From the NCBI GenBank assembly GCA_946221385.1, contig CAMIGX010000001.1, forward strand, positions 360,952-424,951: a stretch of DNA of 64,000 nt. The letters run 5' to 3'. The notes under the pieces are model-generated. The model had not been told where the DNA came from. It saw only the letters and a list, made by a program, of their open reading frames with translations, and ran no database searches. The translations under genes were made by a program, and so were the position numbers. Below are positions 28,126-38,131 of this stretch, piece after piece (the first letter of the stretch is position 1; each line of letters starts with the position of its first letter). The DNA is from an uncultured Propionimicrobium sp. (GTDB lineage Bacteria; Actinomycetota; Actinomycetes; Propionibacteriales; Propionibacteriaceae).

Positions 28126-28749
28126 ATGCAGGGTGAGATTCGATTGAGCGGCGGGTGGCAGGGCATCACCGCCGCCAATCCGGAGCATTCGACGTGGTAT
28201 CGCGATCGTTGGAAGGCGATGCAAGCCGCCGGTCGCGACATCTTCGGCGAAGCGCGCTTCATCGACGCCATGGTCGGGCGCGGTTCGCGAATTTTGGACG
28301 CGGGCTGCGGCACCGGACGGGTCGGCGGCTGGTTGGCAGCCCAGGGGCACCAGGTCGTCGGTGTCGACATCGACCCGGTGCTCATCGAAGCCGCCAAACA
28401 GGAATATCCGGACGCCGAATGGCTCGTCGGTGACTTAGCGGAGCTGGCGACATTGCTGGCTGGCCAAGAAAGTTTCGACGCGATCGTCTGCGCCGGCAAT
28501 GTGATGGCCTTCATCGTCCCCGAAGACCGCATTCGCGTGCTGCAAAATTTCGCCGCGGTGACGTCGACCGGTGGCCGGGTAGCCGTCGGATTCGGCGCTG
28601 GACGAGGCTATGACTTCGCTGAATTCTTAGCCGATGCTGAGCACGCCGGCCTGTACCAATCGCTGCTGCTATCGACCTGGGATCTGCTGCCGATGACGCC
28701 GGAGTCGAACTTCTTAGTGGCTGTACTGGCTGGTCGGTTCAATGGCTGA
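28126..28749 (+). CDS. SAM-dependent methyltransferase (class I)
   Basis: A 207-residue class I methyltransferase with motif I ILDAGCGTGRVGGWLA, an acidic residue after strand 2 (VVGVDIDPVLIEAA), and FDAIVCAGNVMAFI as motif IV. The start at 28126 has AGGAG at five bases. Longer in-frame starts would run into clpB. The substrate is unknown. It overlaps the next gene by 8 bp, so the two are coupled. Its promoter region contains the clpB HAIR box, so co-regulation in heat stress is possible but unproven. Confidence 0.85.
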   Translation: MQGEIRLSGGWQGITAANPEHSTWYRDRWKAMQAAGRDIFGEARFIDAMVGRGSRILDAGCGTGRVGGWLAAQGHQVVGVDIDPVLIEAAKQEYPDAEWLVGDLAELATLLAGQESFDAIVCAGNVMAFIVPEDRIRVLQNFAAVTSTGGRVAVGFGAGRGYDFAEFLADAEHAGLYQSLLLSTWDLLPMTPESNFLVAVLAGRFNG

Positions 28750-29701
28750 AAGCGAGCGCCGAAGTAAGATTCACGTCGGCTTCGACGCGGCGCTGGTCCT
28801 GTTGGGCCTGCCATTAGCGATGCTCTCACTCTTCCCGGCGCTGCCACCCTCGCAGTGGCTGAGCACCCAGCTGCTGATTGCTCAGGCCATCTCTTTCCCG
28901 ATCGTGCTCGGCGTCATCATCATCGTGGTCGGTCTGATTTTCGCAGCTGCGCGGCTGTTCGGTGCTGCGGTCTTGGCGCTGCTCACCGCGCTCGGGTTGA
29001 TCGTCAACCCAGCTCCCCCGCTGTTCGTTGAGCGCGCCCCCGCCGGGGAGAAGACGCTGAGCGTGACGACATTCAACACCCTAGAGACGTTGACCCCTGC
29101 TGGGTTGCAAGAGCTCATTGGCGAACACGATTCCGATGTCATCGTCTTGCCCGAAGCCAGTAAAAAACGGGTGGAAGCAGCCGTCGCCGGCACCGCATAT
29201 GAAGGCAATGTCGTCTCATCGACCGACGAGGTCGGGGTCAACGCCACCACGGTCATCGTGCACTCGCGGCTCGGGACAATCGAACCAGTTGCTGGCCTGG
29301 AAACCACATTGGGCGCTGTGACCGTACGTCCGAGCAAGCTCGACGTCACCATCGTCGGCCTGCACACCATGCCGCCGGTGCCCACGGCGCAGAGGACTTG
29401 GCGGGCCGACCTTGAGCGCATCGACGACTATGCCCGCTCAACGCAGGACTTCACCATCATCGCCGGCGATTTCAACGCGAATCTCCGCCACGGGCCGATG
29501 ACTGATCTCGGAGCTTTCTGGGACACCGCCCGGTTGTGCTCACGCTATCCGTCCGGCACCTGGCCGACTGACGGATTACTCGGCCTTCGCACCCACATCG
29601 ACCACGTCCTGGTCAATCGTGTGGTGCAGGTCGAAAGCTGCCAGGTGCGCAGCGTCGACCGCAGCGATCACCTGGCTTACACCACGCGCTTTCGTTACTG
29701 A
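28742..29701 (+). CDS. Membrane-anchored endonuclease/exonuclease/phosphatase-family protein
   Basis: 319 residues. Three hydrophobic helices lie in residues 13-98 (ALVLLGLPLAMLSLFPAL, ISFPIVLGVIIIVVGLIFAA, LFGAAVLALLTALGLIV). An EEP-fold catalytic domain follows with TTFNTLE, a Glu in IVLPEASKK, the motif IIAGDFNAN, the HIDHVL motif and the terminal SDH in VDRSDHLAY. The metal and His/Asp residues look intact. The domain would face outside the membrane. Possible substrates are nucleic acids or phospholipid/phosphoinositide head groups; none can be chosen. Its 3' end overlaps the convergent DUF1684 gene by 7 bp. Confidence 0.85.
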   Translation: MAESERRSKIHVGFDAALVLLGLPLAMLSLFPALPPSQWLSTQLLIAQAISFPIVLGVIIIVVGLIFAAARLFGAAVLALLTALGLIVNPAPPLFVERAPAGEKTLSVTTFNTLETLTPAGLQELIGEHDSDVIVLPEASKKRVEAAVAGTAYEGNVVSSTDEVGVNATTVIVHSRLGTIEPVAGLETTLGAVTVRPSKLDVTIVGLHTMPPVPTAQRTWRADLERIDDYARSTQDFTIIAGDFNANLRHGPMTDLGAFWDTARLCSRYPSGTWPTDGLLGLRTHIDHVLVNRVVQVESCQVRSVDRSDHLAYTTRFRY

Positions 29702-30498
29702 ACTTCTTCGGGCCGACGCTCCCCCGCGGTGATCGCTACGTTCAGGCGCGCCTCGGACAGTGGTTTGGGGCAGGTGCAGCCCCCAGGCAGAAAGGCGAAT
29801 GGGAAATTCATCGCCCGATTGAAGTCGATGCTGGCCCGGCCAGTCTCAGCGTCCAAGATGTCGATCATGACGAATCGCCAATCTGCGGTGGTCTGCCCAT
29901 TGGTCTGGTCATGGAAATTCAAGAATGGCCGCTGCAGGTCGCCGAAGACATCAAGTTGATGACATTGCTCGGCCAATTCGAATTCGATGACGCCGACGAT
30001 GTCAGCCTGCTCGTTGACCTGCGGGTCGATCGTCTGCAATGTAACGCGTCGAGGCGGCCGCGCACTGAATTGCGCTGCCACGATCCAAGCCGGATCGAAT
30101 TCGAAACACGGCACCCCGTCAAAAATCAACCGACGCGGGGCCGCTGAATCGCGATAGCGGACGCCGACGAATGCGTCACGAGAGATGACCTCGGCGCGCA
30201 CGGTTCGATGAGTGAGCGACGAATCGTCGCCGGCCGAAAGGTCCAAGCTGACGTCCCCGACGACTGGCTGGCCATCTCGTTGGACGTCATCTGCAGCGCT
30301 GAAATGCGCCGTCACGACTTTGCCGTGCGCGCTCCACAGCCCAGGAAAACCGCTGATCGAAGTCGGCTGCTGATCCTGAGCGAGCCAATCTCGGCCCACG
30401 ACGCTCAACCAGCCATGTTCGCTGGCTAGGCCTGCCGCACGTTCGGCGCGCCACTGCTGCCACTGCTCATCGTCTCGCTGCTGGTTGCCCATCTGCAT
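29695..30498 (-). CDS. DUF1684 protein
   Basis: 267 residues from the ATG at 30498 (MQMGNQQRDD). This start is placed one base after the stop of the upstream gene and follows GGAAAGTGAG; an in-frame start nine codons earlier would overlap that gene more. DUF1684 features: WRAERAAGLASEHGWLSVVG near the N-terminus, and at the C-terminus DFNRAMNFPFAFLPGGCTCP with clustered Cys residues. The family's function is not known. The Cys/Pro-rich end suggests a metal site. It is translationally coupled to the membrane protein upstream. Confidence 0.8.
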   Translation of the reverse strand: MQMGNQQRDDEQWQQWRAERAAGLASEHGWLSVVGRDWLAQDQQPTSISGFPGLWSAHGKVVTAHFSAADDVQRDGQPVVGDVSLDLSAGDDSSLTHRTVRAEVISRDAFVGVRYRDSAAPRRLIFDGVPCFEFDPAWIVAAQFSARPPRRVTLQTIDPQVNEQADIVGVIEFELAEQCHQLDVFGDLQRPFLNFHDQTNGQTTADWRFVMIDILDAETGRASIDFNRAMNFPFAFLPGGCTCPKPLSEARLNVAITAGERRPEEVQ

Positions 30499-30499
30499 C

Positions 30500-31087
30500 T
30501 CACTTTCCGATGTAGCTGACGCCAAGTTCGGCGAAGAAGCTCTTCAGCCGCGCGTCATTGATTTGGTCGGTTATTGGAATTTCGACGCCATGGCCTTGCT
30601 TGATCTCAGCCAAGGCGGGGTCCTGAATCCACTGTGCGCCGGGCTCAGGATGGATCAACAGGAAGCTGCTGAGATGCGATCTTTGAGTTGCAGCCATGGT
30701 GCGTTCGATCTCTCCGAGCGCATTACGACGCGCACTGAGTCCCCGGTTTAACTTCGGGAAATGCAGCTCTTGAACTTCGCGGGCGACACGCTGCGCGCTT
30801 CGGATCTCCGCGGCTGCCACTCGCACCTTCGTGCGATCTGGCTTTTGCAAGGTCAGGCTCTCTTCGTCGGCGAGCAACCGCCAGCCACGGCCAGCTCGCC
30901 ACTCCATCAGCAAAGAGCTGACGGCCAACGCGACGATGACCATGCCGATGACGCCAGCGGGCGACCATGGCCGACCCGCGCTGAGCGCGATAGCCAGGAA
31001 AATGCTGCCGACGCCCAGCGCCAGCAGCTGCCAGACGAAATCTCGGACAGCCACCCGGGAAATTCCACTCAGATCGATGCCCTGCAC
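30500..31087 (-). CDS. Hypothetical membrane protein
   Basis: 195 residues with two hydrophobic segments at about 14-37 and 44-61 (VWQLLALGVGSIFLAIALSA, PAGVIGMVIVALAVSSLL). A basic/polar cytoplasmic-looking domain follows with mixed strands and helices (WRLLADEESLTLQKPDR). I do not recognise the family. It is first in a two-gene unit with the DUF1684 gene. Its topology resembles the protein at 10976-11560 (two helices, then a PH-like strand region), but I cannot align them convincingly. Confidence 0.6.
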   Translation of the reverse strand: MQGIDLSGISRVAVRDFVWQLLALGVGSIFLAIALSAGRPWSPAGVIGMVIVALAVSSLLMEWRAGRGWRLLADEESLTLQKPDRTKVRVAAAEIRSAQRVAREVQELHFPKLNRGLSARRNALGEIERTMAATQRSHLSSFLLIHPEPGAQWIQDPALAEIKQGHGVEIPITDQINDARLKSFFAELGVSYIGK

Positions 31088-31251
31088 CCAGCGATCATAA
31101 CGGCGAAATGCTCTTCAGCAGCGGGGGCGAGTCATGCTACCGGATGATTTCACCGCACCGACCCAGCAAATCTTTGGGGGGACGCGGCTACGTGTAGCAC
31201 AATGGTTCGGTACTTTCTACGGTCAAACCGTGACCTCCATAGGAGTTAACA

Positions 31252-32331
31252 ATGAGTTCAATCCGCGTCGCCATCGTCGGCGTCGGGAACTGTGCATCCA
31301 CTCTGGTGCAAGGCGTCACCTATTATCACGACGCCAAGCCGGAGGATACCGTCCCCGGGCTGATGCATGTGCAGTTCGGCGATTACCACATCCGCGACCT
31401 GGAGTTCGTCGCCGCTTTCGACGTCGACGCCAAGAAGGTCGGCGTCGATATCGCTGAGGCGATCAATGCCAGCGAAAACAACACCATCAAGATCTGCGAC
31501 GTCGCCCCCACTGGCGTCAAGGTGCAGCGCGGCGTGACCTTAGATGGTCTGGGCAAGTACTACCTGGACACCATCGAAGAATCCGCCGAAGAGCCCGTCG
31601 ACGTCGTCCAGGCGTTGAAGGACGCCCAGGTCGACGTGCTGGTCAGCTACCTGCCGGTCGGTTCGGAAGAGGCCGACAAGTACTACGCGCAGTGCGCTAT
31701 CGACGCTGGCTGCGCGTTCGTCAACTGCCTGCCGGTGTTCATCGCCTCCGACCCTGAGTGGGCCCAAAAGTTCGTCGACGCTGGCCTGCCGATCGTCGGT
31801 GACGACATCAAGTCCCAGATCGGCGCGACGATCACCCACCGGGTGCTCGCTCGGCTCTTCGAAGAACGTGGCATCGCGCTGGATCGCACCTACCAGCTGA
31901 ACGTCGGCGGCAACATGGACTTCAAGAACATGCTCGAGCGCGAGCGTCTGCAGTCCAAGAAGATCTCCAAGACCCAGGCCGTCACCAGCAATATCGCCCA
32001 GCACCTGGAGCCCCGCGACATTCACGTCGGCCCGTCTGACTACGTCGAATGGCTCGACGACCGCAAGTGGGCGTTCGTCCGCCTGGAAGGCCGCAACTTC
32101 GGTGACGTGCCCGTCTCGTTGGAATACAAGCTCGAGGTTTGGGACTCCCCGAACTCTGCTGGCGTCGTCATTGACGCGATCCGCGCCGCCAAGATCGGCC
32201 TAGATCGTGGCATCGGCGGACCGCTGCTCAGCCCGTCGGCATTCTTCATGAAGTCGCCGCCAGAACAGCGCCATGACGAGCTCGCGATGGAAAACGTCGA
32301 ACAGTTCATTCGCAACGAAATCGAGCGCTGA
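31252..32331 (+). CDS. ino1: Inositol-3-phosphate synthase (actinobacterial Ino1 type)
   Basis: A 359-residue NAD-dependent synthase that makes 1D-myo-inositol 3-phosphate from glucose 6-phosphate, the entry to phosphatidylinositol and mycothiol synthesis. The NAD loop [16 protein letters not shown] is at the N-terminus. The conserved segments [32 protein letters not shown] and [11 protein letters not shown] are present. Length fits the short actinobacterial form. AGGAGTT lies seven bases before the ATG. A strong terminator follows, so it is monocistronic. Confidence 0.93.
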   Translation: MSSIRVAIVGVGNCASTLVQGVTYYHDAKPEDTVPGLMHVQFGDYHIRDLEFVAAFDVDAKKVGVDIAEAINASENNTIKICDVAPTGVKVQRGVTLDGLGKYYLDTIEESAEEPVDVVQALKDAQVDVLVSYLPVGSEEADKYYAQCAIDAGCAFVNCLPVFIASDPEWAQKFVDAGLPIVGDDIKSQIGATITHRVLARLFEERGIALDRTYQLNVGGNMDFKNMLERERLQSKKISKTQAVTSNIAQHLEPRDIHVGPSDYVEWLDDRKWAFVRLEGRNFGDVPVSLEYKLEVWDSPNSAGVVIDAIRAAKIGLDRGIGGPLLSPSAFFMKSPPEQRHDELAMENVEQFIRNEIER

Positions 32332-32353
32332 GCCCTCGACGAACTCGACAGCT

Positions 32354-32391
32354 AAGAAAGCCGCCCAAGCGTGTCGCTGGGCGGCTTTCTT
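32354..32391 (+). terminator. Rho-independent terminator of ino1
   Basis: AAGAAAGCCGCCCA / TGGGCGGCTTTCTT is a 14-bp perfect stem with a 10-base loop and ends in TTT. Because the arms carry A- and T-runs it can act in both directions, also for the convergent dnaK-hspR transcript. Confidence 0.85.
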
Positions 32392-32426
32392 TATGTGCTC
32401 TGTTTACTGCGTTGACGCTGCCGAAT

Positions 32427-32861
32427 TCAGCGGGCCGGCGGCAATGCGCGTTGCGCACGGAGCCGTCGGCCTGGGTGCACGGCCCCGGAGCTACTCGCGG
32501 TGAAGACCCTCGGCCGGGGCTGAGTATGGTCGTCAACGAAGTCGCTGAGCAGGGCGGTCAACTGTTCGACGCGCCGCTGCAGCGCGTCAATCTCGTCACT
32601 CATTTCGACGATGCGCTTGATGCCATTGAGGTTGATGCCCTCAACTTGGCTGAGATGTTGGATCAACCGCAGCTTCTGCACGTCGCGCGGGGTGTAGCGA
32701 CGTCCGCCACCCTTGGTGCGCTTCGGCACGACCAACTCGATCCGGTCATAGGTACGCAGCGTCTGCGGATGCATATCGGCCAGGGCTGCCGCCACCGAGA
32801 TGGTGAAGATCGGCGCGTCCGGGTCGATGACGTCGGGCACTCCAGCCCGCTCGGCGCTCAC
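32427..32861 (-). CDS. hspR: HspR heat-shock repressor
   Basis: A 144-residue MerR-type regulator. The HTH (ISVAAALADMHPQTLRTYDR) and wing (RTKGGGRRYTPRDVQKLRLI) are typical of HspR. A helical dimerisation segment follows (MSDEIDALQRRVEQLTALL), then a basic C-terminal tail. HspR binds HAIR elements and represses dnaK and clpB with help from DnaK. Here it is the last gene of the dnaK operon, overlapping dnaJ by 4 bp, which gives a feedback loop. Three HAIR boxes are visible in the window. Confidence 0.93.
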   Translation of the reverse strand: MSAERAGVPDVIDPDAPIFTISVAAALADMHPQTLRTYDRIELVVPKRTKGGGRRYTPRDVQKLRLIQHLSQVEGINLNGIKRIVEMSDEIDALQRRVEQLTALLSDFVDDHTQPRPRVFTASSSGAVHPGRRLRAQRALPPAR

Positions 32862-34009
32862 TGCGCGCTCCTATTCTTCGTCAACAACTCGATCCGGGGA
32901 CTCGGCTCGCCAGCCGCGTCACGATAAGCCTCGAGAGCTTCACGAGCCCGCTGATCGAGCTTGTCTGGCACTTGCACCTCGATCTCGACCAGCAGATCAC
33001 CGGATCTGCCGTTCGTCTTTTGGACGCCCTTTTCTCGCACCCGCAAGACCCGTCCGTTCGGCGTGCCCGCGGCTAGCCGCAATTTGACGTTCGGACCATT
33101 CAGCGTCGGGACTTCAATCTCGGCGCCCAGCGCAGCTTCTGGGAAAGTGACCGGCACCTTGACCGTCAGATCATTGCCGGCTCGTCCGAAGACCGGATGC
33201 GTCGCGACATTGACCAGGACATATAGGTCGCCAGCTTCACCACCAGCTTCGCCCGGATTACCGCGACCTTTGACGCGGATCCGTTGGCCGTCTTCGACGC
33301 CAGCAGGAATGCGCACTTGCATAGACCGCGTCGACATCGCACGTCCGACGCCATGGCAGACCTCGCAAGGATCATCAATCAGCACGCCCCTGCCGCCGCA
33401 ATCGGCGCAGGTCTGGGAGAACGCGAACACTCCCCCACTGGTGGGCTGTTGAACGCCCGAACCTTGACAGGTCGGGCAGACGCGCGGTTGAGTGCCGGGC
33501 TTGGCGCCCGTGCCTCGACAGGCTTTACAGGCTTCCTCGCTCATCAGCTGGACGCTGACGGTAGTGCCCGCGATCGCGTCCGCGAACGAGATCGAAACTT
33601 GACCCTCAACATCGGCGCCACGCCGGGTACGCGAAGGCCGTCGACCGCCGCCAGCCGCGCCGGGAGTTCCGAACAGACCACCGAGAATGTCAGACAGGTT
33701 CGTGTCGGACATATTGAACTGCTCGGCACGCACATTTTGCCCGCCGCGCGGGAAACGGAAACCGCCGCCGAGCCCGCCAAACATCCGCTGTTGGTCGTAC
33801 TCTTTGCGTTTTTCCTTGTCGCTCAACACATCGTGGGCCTCAGAAGCCTCTTTGAAGCGTTGCTCTGCGGCCTTATCACCGGGATGTTGATCCGGGTGAT
33901 TGTCGCGCGCGATCTTGCGGAATGCCTTTTTGATTTCCTCGGGCTTGGCGTCCTTGGACACGCCGAGCACCTTGTAAAAGTCCTTGTCGGCCCAATCATT
34001 GCTGCTCAA
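32858..34009 (-). CDS. dnaJ: DnaJ co-chaperone
   Basis: A 383-residue Hsp40. The J domain is at residues 10-75 with the HPD triad in ARDNHPDQHPG. A Gly/Phe-rich region follows (GGLGGGFRFPRGG), then a zinc-binding cysteine-rich domain of four CxxCxGxG-type repeats (CKACRGTG, CPTCQGSG, CADCGGRG, CEVCHGVG), then the C-terminal substrate-binding domains. It stimulates DnaK ATPase and delivers unfolded clients. It lies 17 bp after grpE and overlaps hspR by 4 bp. Confidence 0.95.
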   Translation of the reverse strand: MSSNDWADKDFYKVLGVSKDAKPEEIKKAFRKIARDNHPDQHPGDKAAEQRFKEASEAHDVLSDKEKRKEYDQQRMFGGLGGGFRFPRGGQNVRAEQFNMSDTNLSDILGGLFGTPGAAGGGRRPSRTRRGADVEGQVSISFADAIAGTTVSVQLMSEEACKACRGTGAKPGTQPRVCPTCQGSGVQQPTSGGVFAFSQTCADCGGRGVLIDDPCEVCHGVGRAMSTRSMQVRIPAGVEDGQRIRVKGRGNPGEAGGEAGDLYVLVNVATHPVFGRAGNDLTVKVPVTFPEAALGAEIEVPTLNGPNVKLRLAAGTPNGRVLRVREKGVQKTNGRSGDLLVEIEVQVPDKLDQRAREALEAYRDAAGEPSPRIELLTKNRSAQ

Positions 34010-34026
34010 CGTGTCCTCCTTTCAGT

Positions 34027-34644
34027 TCACTGGTGCTCAGTATCGTCAGCTGACTGCTCGACTGGCTCGTCACCGCTCGGAACGGTGACGACGACCCGCG
34101 CTGGACGCAACAGATTGTCGCCCACTCGATAGCCATGCTGAATGACCTCTGCGATGGTCGGCTCGCCGCTGGCTTCGCTGGGCAACTGCATCAGCGCCTC
34201 ATGCACCGTCGGATCAAATAGTTCATCTACCGCACCCAGCTGCACCAGCCCATGCTTTTCGGCTAGCCGAACGAATTCGTCAGCGGTCAGTTTGAAGCCG
34301 CCGACCAATTCGCCGAGCTTGTCGGCGGCATTGATCGAATCCCAGACCGGCAGCAGATCGCGCAAGACCGCGTCCGCGCCAGACTGTTTGACGGCGACCC
34401 GATCGCGATCGACGCGACGCTTGTAGTTGGCGTACTCGGCTTGCAAACGCTGCAGGTCTTCGGTCCGCTCGGCTAGCTGACGACGCAGCACCTCAGCCTC
34501 ATCAACCGACTCAGCTGACTCAGTCGGCTCGGCCGCTTCGGCGGTCGCGGTGGGCTCAGCTTCGGCGGCCTCCGTGGCGTCATTGAGCGCCTCGGTCGGG
34601 ATGTCACTGCTCTGGTCGACTTCTTCGACCGGATTGTCAGTCAT
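34027..34644 (-). CDS. grpE: GrpE nucleotide exchange factor
   Basis: 205 residues. An acidic Ala/Glu/Thr-rich N-terminus (1-50) precedes the long dimerising coiled coil (VLRRQLAERTEDLQRLQAEY). The conserved YANYKRRVDRD, LLPVWDSINAA and the C-terminal beta-domain signature VIQHGYRVGDNLLRPARVVV follow. It releases ADP from DnaK. It lies in the order dnaK-grpE-dnaJ-hspR with short gaps. Confidence 0.95.
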   Translation of the reverse strand: MTDNPVEEVDQSSDIPTEALNDATEAAEAEPTATAEAAEPTESAESVDEAEVLRRQLAERTEDLQRLQAEYANYKRRVDRDRVAVKQSGADAVLRDLLPVWDSINAADKLGELVGGFKLTADEFVRLAEKHGLVQLGAVDELFDPTVHEALMQLPSEASGEPTIAEVIQHGYRVGDNLLRPARVVVTVPSGDEPVEQSADDTEHQ

Positions 34645-34728
34645 GCAAATTCCTTCTCGTGAAGACTAGGCAATTCAGTTACCGACGCGGGGCGGCAGCC
34701 AGCGGCCACCGCCCCGGTCGGAATCGAA

Positions 34729-36585
<1,857 letters not shown>

Positions 36586-36615
36586 GTTCGTTTCCTCCTG
36601 CTAAGGATCAAGTTC

Positions 36616-36644
36616 TTATGCTGGGTTGAGTCTAGCGCAGTCAA
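36616..36644 (-). promoter_or_regulatory. Candidate dnaK promoter
   Basis: On the minus strand TTGACT (plus 36639-36644) and GCATAA (plus 36616-36621) are 17 bp apart, 30-60 bp upstream of dnaK. The -35 hexamer lies inside the proximal HAIR box, which would let HspR block RNA polymerase. The -10 match is imperfect. Confidence 0.45.
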
Positions 36645-36645
36645 C
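36625..36645. promoter_or_regulatory. HAIR element 1 (proximal) of the dnaK operon
   Basis: GTTGAGT-N7-AGTCAAC matches the HspR inverted repeat with one imperfect pair. It overlaps the candidate -35 hexamer. Together with the second box 5 bp away it forms a tandem operator. Confidence 0.75.
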
Positions 36646-36650
36646 TTTGA

Positions 36651-36673
36651 AGTTGAGTACACCAGACTCAACT
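36651..36673. promoter_or_regulatory. HAIR element 2 (distal) of the dnaK operon
   Basis: AGTTGAGT-N7-ACTCAACT is a perfect inverted repeat with the exact HAIR spacing. It lies 66-88 bp upstream of dnaK. It also falls 16 bp beyond the VapC stop, so vapC transcripts read towards it. Confidence 0.88.
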
Positions 36674-36688
36674 ATGGGCAGGCGGATG

Positions 36689-37072
36689 TTATTCCCGATC
36701 TTGGTGGAGTTCTTTGACGCCATAAGCGCGGCAGCGCGGATCTGCAGTCAAAAAGACCAGCTCGTCGGTCAGAGCCTGGGCGACGAGCATGCGATCGAAG
36801 GGGTCTCGGTGTAGCAGCGGCAGACTGGCTAGTGTCTGCGCGTGCGCTGGCTCGAAAGCTAGCGGGTCGAAGCCTACACTCAGATCTAACGCTGACTCAG
36901 CGGCCGCCGACAGTTCTCCGATGGAGATTTTGATGGCAATCTCGGCCAGCGAAATCGACGAGACATATTTGATGTTGGCTTCGTCAACGATTGCCGCCAA
37001 GAATCCTTCGGCTAGCCGCGGATCACCGGAGCGCAGCCATAAGTAGATGTGGGTGTCGAGCAGCAGCTTCAT
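36689..37072 (-). CDS. PIN-domain toxin (VapC-like)
   Basis: A 127-residue PIN-domain RNase-type toxin. The acidic active-site residues are visible: Asp6 in LLLDTHIYLWL, the Glu in SSISLAEIAIK, and Asp residues in RDPFDRMLVAQA and FLTADPRC. VapC toxins cleave tRNA or rRNA and stop growth. The active site seems intact. It overlaps the upstream antitoxin gene by 4 bp. The target is unknown. Confidence 0.88.
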   Translation of the reverse strand: MKLLLDTHIYLWLRSGDPRLAEGFLAAIVDEANIKYVSSISLAEIAIKISIGELSAAAESALDLSVGFDPLAFEPAHAQTLASLPLLHRDPFDRMLVAQALTDELVFLTADPRCRAYGVKELHQDRE

Positions 37073-37317
37073 TCGCCAAACCAGTCCTGCTCGTCTTGCT
37101 GAGTCCAGTCGTCAAAATCGTCTGGCACCACGAACGCTCCAGCCAAATCTCCAACCACGACCGGCCGCGGCAGCTGCACCACGGGACCAATCTGTGCAAT
37201 CGGCCTGCCGTGCCGGGAGACGATGATGCACTCCCCATCTTCGGCCCGACGCAATAGCTGGCTGAAATCAGCCTTGGCCTCATAAACACTGACAGTTTCC
37301 ACGTCTTCATTATGCAT
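37069..37317 (-). CDS. Phd/YefM-type antitoxin
   Basis: An 82-residue Phd-family antitoxin. The N-terminal DNA-binding part is TVSVYEAKADFSQLLRRAED, GECIIVSRHGRPIAQIGP follows, and the acidic C-terminus (DDFDDWTQQDEQDWFGE) would wrap the PIN toxin. The ATG at 37317 is used. A GTG five codons later, right before TVSVYEAKA, is a reasonable alternative because many homologues start there. An inverted repeat directly upstream is the likely autoregulatory site. Confidence 0.85.
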   Translation of the reverse strand: MHNEDVETVSVYEAKADFSQLLRRAEDGECIIVSRHGRPIAQIGPVVQLPRPVVVGDLAGAFVVPDDFDDWTQQDEQDWFGE

Positions 37318-37319
37318 TT

Positions 37320-37337
37320 CTGGCCAAAGTTGGCCAG
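37320..37337. promoter_or_regulatory. Operator-like inverted repeat of the VapBC-type pair
   Basis: CTGGCCA-aagt-TGGCCAG is a perfect 7-bp inverted repeat with a 4-base spacer, ending 3 bp before the antitoxin ATG. Phd-type antitoxins bind such palindromes over their own promoter. The pair's start region is also only 55 bp from the divergent gene at 37373, so both could be affected. Confidence 0.6.
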
Positions 37338-37372
37338 ATAAATTGACCTGCGAAAGTCCCTAACATGGCTGC

Positions 37373-37585
37373 ATGTACCTCGATTACTGTTCCGAGATGC
37401 TCTCATTGGTCGGCAAGACTGCGGCGTTGTACGCCGAGAGCAATGACGACCAGGTGGTCTTGCAGACCGTCGAAGGCATCGAAGAGTTGACGATGAACCT
37501 CAGCCAGAAGATTTGGCAGAAGATCGCTTCGATCAATCTTGATGAGAACTGCGTCGGCCCCGTCCCAACCCCGCCGGCGCCATGA
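37373..37585 (+). CDS. Small helical protein coupled to the alkyltransferase gene
   Basis: 70 residues, MYLDYCSEMLSLVGKTAALY then an acidic/hydrophobic helical core and a Pro-rich end (GPVPTPPAP). No signal peptide, membrane span or known motif is seen, and I do not recognise it. Its stop overlaps the start of the downstream DNA-alkyltransferase gene (ATGA), so they are translated together. This suggests a real gene and perhaps a role in the same response. The start has no strong ribosome site. Confidence 0.6.
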   Translation: MYLDYCSEMLSLVGKTAALYAESNDDQVVLQTVEGIEELTMNLSQKIWQKIASINLDENCVGPVPTPPAP

Positions 37586-38091
37586 TCTGGACGACGCTCA
37601 CCGATCCGTTGCCGATCATCGGACGGATGCAGGTCGTAGGATCAGCCGGCAAGATCATCGCATGCGCATTCGGTGACGTGCCGCAACCCAGCGGAGTCCG
37701 CCGACTGCTAGCCGGCAGTGATGTGGTCGAGGACGCCACAGCCGCCGCCCCGCTAGCCGAGCAACTCGAGCAATATCTGACCGGTCGGCGTCGCGATTTC
37801 GACATCGGGCTCGATCTGCGCTTGCTCAGCGAATTCCAGGCGACAGTGTTGACGACGCTGCGTCACGAAATCGGCTATGGCCACACCACCAGCTACGCCG
37901 CCTTAGCTGAGGCAGTTGGACGGCCGACCGCAGTGCGCGCTGTCGGTCGGGCGCTGGCGACCAATCCGCTATGCCTACTGCTGCCCTGCCACCGCGTCAT
38001 TGCCAGCTCCGGCACCTTGACCGGCTATGCCGGTGGTCTTTCGCGGAAGGCTCAGCTGCTCGAATTGGAAGCTCAACAGCCCATTTCTTAG
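37582..38091 (+). CDS. ogt: Methylated-DNA-protein-cysteine S-methyltransferase
   Basis: A 169-residue Ogt/Ada-C-type suicide enzyme that removes alkyl groups from O6-alkylguanine. The acceptor motif PCHRVIASSGTLTGYAGGL contains the active Cys. The preceding helix-turn-helix is YGHTTSYAALAEAVGRPTAVRAVG. The N-terminal domain is short and divergent. It overlaps the small gene upstream by 4 bp. Confidence 0.92.
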   Translation: MIWTTLTDPLPIIGRMQVVGSAGKIIACAFGDVPQPSGVRRLLAGSDVVEDATAAAPLAEQLEQYLTGRRRDFDIGLDLRLLSEFQATVLTTLRHEIGYGHTTSYAALAEAVGRPTAVRAVGRALATNPLCLLLPCHRVIASSGTLTGYAGGLSRKAQLLELEAQQPIS

Positions 38092-38131
38092 TGTCGCCTA
38101 ATATCGATGGCGGCCTAGCTGGAAGGAAATC

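Noticed and set aside
31219..31231. ACGGT-caa-ACCGT inverted repeat before ino1
   Set aside because: Only 5-bp arms in GC-rich sequence. It is too short to support as an operator, although position upstream of ino1 is suitable.
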